Source: Paraglomus occultum (taxonomy: Eukaryota > Glomeromycota > Glomeromycetes > Paraglomerales > Paraglomeraceae). From it: 16,517 nucleotides of DNA. The position numbers were made by a program, and so were the translations under genes. Below the pieces are notes generated by a model. It was given only the letters and a program-made list of their open reading frames with translations, had not been told where the DNA came from and did no database searches. The stretch covers positions 1 to 16,517 of the forward strand of contig CAJVPJ010000795.1 of the NCBI GenBank assembly GCA_910592205.1, given 5' to 3'. How positions within the stretch are numbered: the stretch's first letter is position 1; each line of letters starts with the position of its first letter. This document shows positions 9,284-16,517 of this stretch, one piece after another.

Positions 9284-10439
9284 ATGAAGAAAAAGTACAA
9301 AACCAAATTTCCGGTGGTAAGCTCTGTTCCCAGAAATGACTACTACTTTCGCAATTCTCCTGGCTTTAACTCGTCTGTTTTTGTCTACTGGAAGGCGAGA
9401 ATCAAGAAAATTATGCAAATGGACGAAGACGTTGGCAAAGTAGCTCAGGCTACTCCGGTTTTAATCTGTACGTTTGAAAGTATACTTGTGCATGTTCAAC
9501 TGTGGTGGAGATGAATGCAAGAGAACGGAAACATGAATCAATTACGTTGATTTTTGCGTTTGTTAGTAGTTAATTAAAGTGTTCAGAGCGTACTAACCTA
9601 CGTTTATATCATTTGACTGTAGCAAAAGCGTTAGAGCTGTTTATGCAATCGCTTATTGATCAAGCGTGTCAAGAAACTCGATCGAGGGATGCAAAACGGA
9701 TAACTGTAGCTCATCTGTATGGGTTAAATTTTACTTGAAATCTGTCTTGTTCAGCCCAACTCGACATTAAATATGATTATGAAACGTAATTAATATTATT
9801 TCGCTTCTCTTTCACTTTCTCTTCCTCTCTCCTCCTGCTTCCCCTTTCCCTCCCTTTTTGCTTTTGTAGTAAAAAAACAATCATGAAGACGGAGCAGTTT
9901 GACTTTCTTAAAGATGTAGTGATAAATATACCGGATCCGGTTGAACCGCATGAAGGTGAAAATTCATCAAACGCAAATAAGTCCGATCCAAATAGCAAGG
10001 GTGATGATGCCAACAATCCACAACCAAAAAAGAGGAGGCGAAGGCGAAAGTAAGTAGAATGGGAAGCAAAGGAGAAGAAAAAAGGACAAGGGTTATAAGT
10101 GGTAATGGGGTAGGAAATCAAGAGTGTCGTTTAGTCTTGGGTATACTCGACTGACATTGAAAATCAAATCCTTTATTGTTAACAGAAATGCTGATGCGGA
10201 CGAGGCAGCAACAGCAGCAGCAGAGGGATCTGCAGCGGCAGAAGGCGATAATAATGAAGGATCATCTAAAGCAGCAGCTTCATCTTCAGCGCCAAAAACT
10301 CGACGAAGGAGGTAAGGCCTTTTCTCCGTGCATACGATAATGTGTGTTTGTAGTTGGACTTGCTCATAATCGTATATACCCTTCTCTTTTCACACACTGC
10401 AGAAGACGCAAGGAAGTCGAAGCTGACGGAGACGACTAG
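9284..10439 (+). CDS. BUR6: NC2-alpha (DRAP1/Bur6) histone-fold TBP-binding corepressor
   Basis: This is the alpha subunit of negative cofactor 2, which dimerises with NC2-beta (Dr1) through histone folds and clamps TBP on promoter DNA, blocking TFIIA and TFIIB. Exons are 9284-9316, 9395-9467, 9623-9716, 9870-10049, 10186-10311 and 10403-10439, with introns of 78, 155, 153, 136 and 91 nt, giving 180 aa (yeast about 142, human about 205). The histone fold spans residues 6-84, with KFPVARIKKIMQMDEDVGKV at the start, then the helix containing KALELFMQSL, then AKRIT and AHLKKT. The conserved QFDFLKDVV closes the fold (76-84). The C-terminal tail is low complexity: Asn/Asp/Ser-rich, PKKRRRRRK (119-127), an Ala-rich segment, PKTRRRRRRK (163-172), then an acidic end. 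The two basic clusters look like nuclear localisation signals. Intron 3 ends in a ~70-nt, almost pure pyrimidine tract. The start ATG gives the expected MKKKY N-terminus. Confidence 0.94.
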
Positions 10440-10499
10440 GATTCAGACATTTGCTTATGGCATACAATGCATTCGGAAATATTTGAGATATTTAACGAT

Positions 10500-10505
10500 A
10501 ATAAA
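10500..10505 (+). terminator. Poly(A) signal AATAAA after NC2-alpha
   Basis: A canonical AATAAA lies about 60 nt after the NC2-alpha stop codon, a typical distance for a 3'-UTR signal. Confidence 0.5.
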
Positions 10506-10746
10506 AGACGGGTCGCCAAGTATTTCAACAACCCAATCTCTGGTCTAATGAAAGGATATAAATAATATGGTTAGATTATTACTTATTTGTTAGAATTCGT
10601 TGCCGTAATGTTTAATCACGATTTCATGTGTTCTCACATTCGCTTACGTTACCTTCATTTCACTTTTTTCTATTCCCCCACAAAAAAAAAGTTTTGAAAT
10701 ATAGTAAATGCAAGATTTAATATTTCTAGTTACAGAATATAACATA

Positions 10747-10754
10747 TCACGTGA
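10747..10754. promoter_or_regulatory. TCACGTGA palindrome
   Basis: This is a second copy of the CACGTG-core octamer, about 300 bp downstream of the NC2-alpha stop and not close to any start codon I can support. Confidence 0.3.
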
Positions 10755-11715
10755 ACGAAATTCATAATTGATCCTCGTCAATTCCTTTACATGTCCGCTT
10801 TAAACAAATCTGCACATTCTACACTCTTGATCGATATATGAGACAACCATATTGCCTTTCGACTCTTGAATTGGCTCGATTCTATCCCGTTGAGCGTCAC
10901 ACCGCCCTGACACGGTACTTGAAAAAAATTTGGGGGTTTCCATTCCATTCTCATAGAGACTGTAGTGTTAGACAGTACACGCTGAATATTCATATACCGA
11001 GTGATGGAATCGGATACCAGAGAGTTTTATTGATCAGGTGTGAGGAATCGGAATGTAAATAAAGATTGCGTTGATTATGAAGATGGTTCATTATTGGAAG
11101 TGTGTTACTGCGAACAATGCGTGTGTGCACGTGTGAATTTTTGAAGACATATTCGGCAGTTGACGGGCTTGATAAACTTCTTGGGACCATTACAATAATG
11201 ATGTCAGTCAATTTAGACGATGGTTTGGGAATCGCAATAAAATGGTAGAGGATTTACCAAGTATGATAATTACCTTTTACTACTTTTATTCTCAGGCATT
11301 TTTACTATTACTTGTAAACGGGGGATTGTATATGAATGGACAACAAGCGACGCTCAAGAGGATAGATTACGCGCGCGTTAAATCAATATCAAACAGTTAA
11401 TTGAACACGTATGATAATGTTCGGAACTATCTACTCGACAATTTAGTGTTCTACTACGAGAGGTGGCGTATAAAAATACGAACTAATGTATGCATAAAAT
11501 TAAGGAGACGGTATATATTGCTGAATATAAGAATTATTCCAGCGACTTCTGTGCTCAACGCATTCCTGAATGTTTAGCAATGAATTTTCTTTTCTAATAA
11601 TTGTTGCTGGCTATGAGTATTGTAACTATTTTAAATATTAGCCCTTTTGATTACCCAATTTACATTCATTCTTCTCTCTACCCCCTGCATTTAAGGGCTT
11701 TTCAAATCCTTCGAC

Positions 11716-11953
11716 TTAGACCTCGACTCGCTGTCCACGATATAGTGGATTCTGCCATTTGGAAATGAAAGATAATATGGATTGTTTCAGTACTCTAATA
11801 ATACTAAAGAAGCAAACACAATACATTACTTACGAGGTGTTGGTTATTGAACAACTTGCCGCGCCAAATGACCTTGTCAGGTTTGCCATACCCATCTCCG
11901 ACACGACCAGTCGACGGAATTATGAGATATTCATAAGGAATTCTAAAATAATA
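11716..11953 (-). CDS. Candidate terminal exons of an unidentified minus-strand gene
   Basis: On the minus strand a GC-richer open stretch (about 11953 to 11834) ends in a consensus donor (GTAAGT). An 82-nt intron, typical for this window, would join it in phase to 11751-11716, which adds NPLYRGQRVEV and a TAA stop. The first exon reads through IPSTGRVGDGYGKPDKVIW. I do not recognise the protein, and no upstream exon or start could be joined convincingly. The plus strand is also open over part of this stretch (11759-11971), so the assignment is weak. Confidence 0.22.
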
Positions 11954-12171
11954 CTCAACACAGATGTCTAAGCCTTGAGCACTCACTATTGGGTTTCATT
12001 ACTATCATCATCAGCTTTTAATTCATACTGAGACAAAAAAAGCAGTTCTTCACACACACAAAACTGGACCGATAACAGAAAATGGTGCATTATATTTGAC
12101 AATTATTGAACAAATTTGTACTACTCGTGCATTGTGTTGATCAATTTCCGCAACAAATAACGTTACAGAAA

Positions 12172-12179
12172 TCACGTGA
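12172..12179. promoter_or_regulatory. TCACGTGA palindrome upstream of the TPR gene
   Basis: This is the third copy of the octamer, inside the 10-bp palindrome ATCACGTGAT. It lies about 340 bp before the proposed first exon of the TPR gene, a plausible promoter position. Confidence 0.4.
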
Positions 12180-12510
12180 TTTGCGCGCGCATAAGAATAA
12201 ATCTATTTTGCAATAGAGTGGGATCGCAATGCAATTGCAAGAAACTAGGGGGATGCGTTTATTCATTAAGTCCCCATACTTGGGACTGAAAAGTGTTGCA
12301 TTTAAAGGGGTTCGCACGTATGGGGTTGTGTTTATGGCAGGTATCACAGTAAATTGCTTAATACAATCATGTTAATATCATCAATTAAACTCGTACTATG
12401 CATTGATTGTATGACAAATTTTGGTTTGTCCGTTGGTACACACTATTACTATCAGTATCATTTGCAAGTGGTTTTAATGCTTTGGATTCTTTGGATAAGA
12501 TTACTCAGAG

Positions 12511-15500
12511 ATGGCTAATGCATGGGTATGTGTTTGCTAATATACATAATAATAATAATCTGATACTTACATGTTGAGTTTTATAATTCAAAGTGACTAA
12601 TGAACAAACATAATAATACTATTATGACAATGGTCAGCAATCATTTTCAACCTCAAATAGTGGAAAAGGCCAACAGATAGAAGATGCAGAGCCAGAACTT
12701 GGAGACATGGCTAATAGTGATTTAATTACTTTTGACTGTGATGAGGATGACAATGAATTGTTATTTGCCAATGCAATTAAGGATAATGAACATCTAAGTG
12801 CAACACAATTAGAAGAGCAATTGAACAGATCACTAGAGTCCATCACCAAGAACAACAACAGAAAGCATCATTTTGCCAAGTTGCACAGCCTGCTATTGTC
12901 AGCTGAAGCTAGGTTTGACACTGACCAATTGGAAAATGTGTTGAAAACAATAGGGACTGACATTGTCTCATACACCAGTCATGAGGATACAACTAGCATG
13001 GAATTAGAGCTTCATCTTAGAACATATGTGTTAGCATTGGAAGCCTATGGCAAGAGACCACTCTTGATGAGAAAAGAATTTCGCGAAATTTTATATAGTC
13101 AGCTTGCAACATTGTATGAGGTACTAGAAGAGGGTTTAAATGGAAATAATGCAGGAGTCAAAGTCCAGAACTACAATATTGATTTCTTAATTGTGCACCT
13201 TCGTGACACTCTTTATGTAATGAATGATAACAATAGTGATGATGATACAACCTGGTTTAAAATTATAAACTGGTTAAAGGCTCTGTTTTTCACATTAGTT
13301 GAGAGTTCACCAGATGTTACTACTACTACAGATAGAGCTCTGACTACAGAGATTATTGCAAATGTGGAAACACCAATTGACAACAGCACCACCATCAAGA
13401 CTTACCACAAATTTCACAATGCCAAGCTGCCTGCTAGCTACTGGTATAAGGATTGGAGATACTTATATTGTGTGTATCAAACATTTTTTGAATGGTCACT
13501 CATTCCCATTAACAGAGATTTAGTTAGCAGAGGTGAATTAATGATTATTAAAGATTTGTGGACATTTGGGGACCAGGAATGGACTAAAGCAATTGCAGAA
13601 TCGGAACCAGAGACTGATTATGGTAGGTTTATGTCTAAAGTAAAACATACCCTGTACTGTACAAGTAACTATGCTCCAGAATCATATCCATACTCATTAT
13701 TGTTTGGCATATTGGAAACTGTTCAAAATCTGGTCATTTATACAAAAAATATCCACACCTTGGCTCATTGTTATTATCTTGCAAAACAGTCTCTTGACAT
13801 AGTAACAACAAGGTACATTCAATTTAAAGCAGTAGAAGTCTTACAGCTGATTTATAAAAAGAAACCAGAAACCTTTTCAGTTGTGCAACTTGATCTAGAT
13901 TCACATATTGAAACTCTTTCAAAATTAGACAAGGTCTATGGAAAGAGCTTTCATGATATGAGGGATTACATTGACAATAAGCACAAGTATATTGGCCAGA
14001 TAATTGACAGAACAGTCTCTGGAAAACCATATTTGAAGCATAAGGAGGAAATGTCTGACAAAACACCTGAGAATTTACTTGCCTCAAATCCAAATGAATT
14101 GTTCATTTTAGACATGGTGGCTGATCATCTTACATGTCCATTTACACAAGAAGTTACAGATGATTTCAGAATGCTGCCATGTAAACACAAGATCAGTCAA
14201 TTGGCATTGGAGACATTCATGAAATTGAACTATCAAGAATTGAAATGCTTTTATTGTAAGAAAACAACTCAAATGCTTGATACTGAGAAGTTACCAAATT
14301 CACCAATTTACAAAGCTTTGCATAAAAAATTTGTTGCAACTGGTTATATCAAGCCACCAAACAAAGCTGCAGACTTTTCTGTTGTTGCAGAAGATCTAAA
14401 TGATGACATTGAAGAATCTTCAATTAAAAGGTCAAAATTTTTGTATTTGCTGAAAACAAAACCAAAGAAAAGTTTTTTACAGATGCTAAGGATACCAAAA
14501 GGCCTGCATCCCACATACAGCCAAGGCAAGAAAGCTCTTGATGAAAAAAGATTTAAAGATGCAATTGTATTGCTCAAACAATCACTCCAAGATTATCCTG
14601 ATGATTCAACTATCCAATGTGAGCTTGCTATTGCATATATTGAAAGTTTAAACTACAATAATGAATGCTATGAGTATCTAACACAAGCTATTAGAAACAG
14701 TCCTGAAAATGCAGATGCTTGGGCATGGCGTGGAAAATATCACATGTTGAGATCTGAATATAGACAGTCACTTGGAGATCTAGCACAATCCCTAGAAATT
14801 AAACCAGATAATGCATTTGCATTAGTAGTGAGAGGACATGTCTATTGCATGCTTAATAAGTATGATCGTGCATTAGCTGATCTTAACAAATCTTTGAATG
14901 CTGAACCAGATAATGTAGATGCATTAGTATTGAGGGGACAAGTCTATTGCATGCTTGATATGTATGACAATGCATTGGTTGATCTCAACAAATTTTTGGA
15001 TGCTGAACCAAATGATACATTTACATTAGTTGTGAGAGGACATGTCTATTGCATACTTAATGAGTATTACCATGCTTTAGCTGATCTTAACAAATGTTTG
15101 AATGCTGAACCAGATAATGTGGATGCATTAGGAGTGAGGGCACAAGTCTATTATGAGCTTAGCAAGTACAATGAGGCATTAGTCGATCTCAACAAATTCT
15201 TGGATGCTGAACCAGATGATATTAATGCATTAGGAGTGAGGGGACATGTTTATTACATGCTTAATAAGTATGATGATGCATTAGTTGATCTCAACAAATT
15301 CTTGGATGCTGAACCAAATGATGCTGATTTATTAGGACTGAGAGGACAAGTCTATTACATGCTTAATAAGTATGATGATGCTTTGGTTGATCTCAACAAA
15401 TTTGTGGATGCTGAACCAAATAATGTAGATGTACTAGAAATGAGGGGACAAGTTTATGACAAGCTTAGTAAGTATGATGATGCATTGGTTGATCTCAACA

Positions 15501-16447
15501 AATTTTTGGATGCTGAACCAAATGATGCTGATGCATTAGGACTGAGGGGACAAGTCTATTACATGCTTAATAAATATGATGATGCTTTGGTTGATCTCAA
15601 CAAATCTTTGGATGCTGAACCAGATAATGTAGATGCATTGGATGCAAGGGGGACTATTTGTCTGAATCTTTGCCAATATGAGAATGCACTAAAAGATTTT
15701 AACAAATTATTAATTCAACCAAATGACATGGATATGGCTAAATTAGAAAAAAGAGGGACAGCCTGTTTGAATTTAGGCCAGTATAAAAATGCATTACAGG
15801 ATTTCAATAAATTGCTACTATTTAGACCAAATGATGTAATTGCCTTGAGTAAAAGAGGGTGTGCATTTACTATGCTTAAACAGTATAACAATGCAATTGA
15901 TGATCTTGATACAGCATTGAACATTGAGCAAGATACTTATCAGATTGAAAAGGAATTAAATAATCTTGATAATGCATTAAATATACAGCCAAGGAATATA
16001 GAAACTCTGATAGTGAGAATGCAATTGTACTACATACATGGTCAGCATTATCATGCACTAACTGATCTCAACAAAATATTAGAAATTCAGCCAAGCAATC
16101 ATTATGCATTAATGTTGAGAGGAATTATCTATCTTGACCTTCATTCATATGATAATGCATTTGATGATATTAGTAAATTGTTTAAGGAAAGTGCATCTAA
16201 AACACTAAGAATGTTATTTGATTACTTAAAAGAACAAAATAATCAGAAATCCTGCAACAAACTAGTATTAGACTTTGATGGTTGTCAACTAAAAGGTACA
16301 ACCATGAAAGTCTTGACTAGAATACTAAAATTAAATTCTTCTTTGACTGTTCTGAATCTTAAAAAAAATTATATTGGAGATAAAGGAGCAACAACTTTGG
16401 CAAAGGCTCTGGAATCAAATTCCACTCCGACTTCTTTGAATCTGTGA
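12511..16447 (+). CDS. Large RING/SP-RING-like, TPR-array and LRR protein of unknown function
   Basis: One frame is open from ATG 12707 to TGA 16447 (1,246 aa; residues are numbered from that Met). The same frame is open upstream to 12617 and reads like protein, so I propose a 15-nt first exon (12511-12525, MANAW) joined in phase by a GTATGT...CAG intron (12526-12637), giving 1,274 aa. Residues 1-450 are an unrecognised, mostly helical region with an acidic start. Residues 477-517 form a RING-like motif (C477-P, C492-x-H494, C514-x2-C517) with only one apparent zinc site. Residues 603-1165 hold about 16 TPRs of 34 aa. Residues about 1181-1246 are a ribonuclease-inhibitor-type LRR (LTVLNL, IGDKGATTLAKAL) that stops mid-unit at SLNL. 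The domains suggest a protein-binding scaffold, perhaps a ubiquitin or SUMO ligase or a recognition protein; this is inference. It is nearly intronless, CpG-depleted and rich in AGA/AGG arginine codons, unlike its neighbours. The stop lies at an apparent breakpoint, so the LRR is probably truncated. Confidence 0.85.
14819..15634 (+). repeat. Eight tandem 102-nt TPR units with two-unit periodicity
   Basis: Eight exact 102-nt (34-codon) units run without gaps, starting at 14819, 14921, 15023, 15125, 15227, 15329, 15431 and 15533. Units 6 and 8 of the set (15329 and 15533) match at 95 of 102 bases. Units 1 and 3 match at 92 of 102, but units 1 and 2 at only 83 of 102. Alternating units differ systematically (GHVY against GQVY; NAEPDNVD against DAEPND), which implies expansion by a 204-nt, two-TPR unit. 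The flanking TPRs on both sides are much more diverged. Confidence 0.93.
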
Positions 16448-16517
16448 ACGCGATGGGCCTATCCTGAGGGTTCTTCTCAGCATCGCTTCAGTGATGGGCT
16501 CCATGTGACTAGCGCTA
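16448..16517. other. GC-richer sequence after the truncated LRR (right edge)
   Basis: The last 70 bases are about 56% GC with four CpGs, in sharp contrast to the preceding 4 kb. GATGGGC occurs twice. On the minus strand one frame is open from the edge through this stretch (containing SHMEPITEAMLRRTL) and on into the LRR. I cannot assign it; it may belong to a different element joined to the TPR gene. Confidence 0.5.

Larger units (their letters stand above)
10440..12510. other. Long intergenic region with no confidently supported gene
   Basis: No protein family is recognisable in this ~2.1 kb. It contains an AATAAA for NC2-alpha, two TCACGTGA palindromes, a CACGTG at 11128-11133 and a CGCGCG-bearing segment near 12184-12190. 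Several short frames of about 60-75 codons lie on both strands between 10787 and 11250 and overlap each other, so none can be preferred. A weak pair of candidate minus-strand exons at 11716-11953 is listed separately. CpG frequency is ordinary until about 12432, after which it collapses. Confidence 0.55.
12433..16448. other. CpG-depleted block covering the TPR gene
   Basis: By direct count only eight CG dinucleotides occur between the CG at 12431 and the CG at 16449: at 13082, 13084, 13202, 13602, 14729, 14867, 15184 and 16428. The helicase gene has 18 in the 300 bases 4201-4500 alone. The edges are sharp on both sides. TG and CA are correspondingly common. This is the pattern left by long-term cytosine methylation and deamination, or by a different mutational history of this gene. 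Confidence 0.9.

Noticed and set aside
10787-11250. Several overlapping 60-75 codon frames on both strands, including a Cys-rich plus-strand stretch near 11038-11140
   Set aside because: The Cys-rich pieces lie in different frames and need a frameshift to be joined; no splice sites link them and no zinc-finger family is matched.
12141-12347. 68-codon minus-strand frame upstream of the TPR gene
   Set aside because: Cys/Ile-rich with no motif, no in-phase partner exons, and it overlaps the palindromic site at 12172.
14819-15634. Regular repeats resembling a CRISPR or satellite array
   Set aside because: The 102-nt period is an exact multiple of three within an open frame and encodes canonical 34-aa TPRs.
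1-16517. tRNA, rRNA or spliceosomal RNA genes
   Set aside because: I looked for B-box-like GGTTCGANTCC sequences and known small-RNA cores on both strands by eye and found no acceptable candidate; a covariance-model scan would be decisive.
1-16517. Bacterial or plasmid origin
   Set aside because: GT-AG introns that restore conserved proteins in four genes, and purely eukaryotic functions (kinetochore, NC2), exclude it.

Overview
The window is nuclear DNA of an AT-rich, intron-bearing eukaryote. Protein resemblance points to a fungus, probably an early-diverging one. A Glomeromycotina-like (arbuscular mycorrhizal) origin is my inference, from small GT-AG introns of 67-155 nt, fungal-type housekeeping proteins and a large TPR-rich protein of a lineage-expanded style. 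No taxonomic marker such as rRNA is present.

Layout: 1-2234 is AT-rich intergenic DNA with an 18-bp perfect inverted repeat. 2235-5274 (+) is a seven-exon DEAD-box helicase of the Drs1/DDX27 family (819 aa, 60S ribosome assembly). 5275-6514 is intergenic. 6515-7431 (-) is a five-exon Tma20/MCTS1 gene (183 aa, translation re-initiation and 40S recycling) whose first coding exon is only 11 nt. It is divergent from 7826-8922 (+), a five-exon MIS12/Mtw1 kinetochore gene (267 aa). 9284-10439 (+) is a six-exon NC2-alpha/DRAP1/Bur6 gene (180 aa, TBP-binding corepressor). 10440-12510 is mostly non-coding, with one weak pair of candidate minus-strand exons. 12511-16447 (+) is a nearly intronless gene for a protein of about 1,270 aa with a novel N-terminal region, a one-zinc RING/SP-RING-like motif, about 16 TPRs and a C-terminal leucine-rich repeat cut off after roughly two units.

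The four housekeeping genes have separate core jobs (ribosome assembly, translation, chromosome segregation, transcription) and are neighbours rather than a pathway. Every exon junction in them was checked for GT-AG ends and reading phase, and each total is a multiple of three.

The most unusual part is the TPR gene. Its 4-kb block contains only eight CpG dinucleotides, while the neighbouring genes have normal CpG. Its central TPRs form a recently amplified two-TPR (204-nt) higher-order repeat, and its LRR ends abruptly exactly where a GC- and CpG-richer sequence begins at the right edge. This suggests a methylated, repeat-expanding multicopy family of possible recognition or ubiquitin/SUMO-ligase scaffolds, truncated by a rearrangement.
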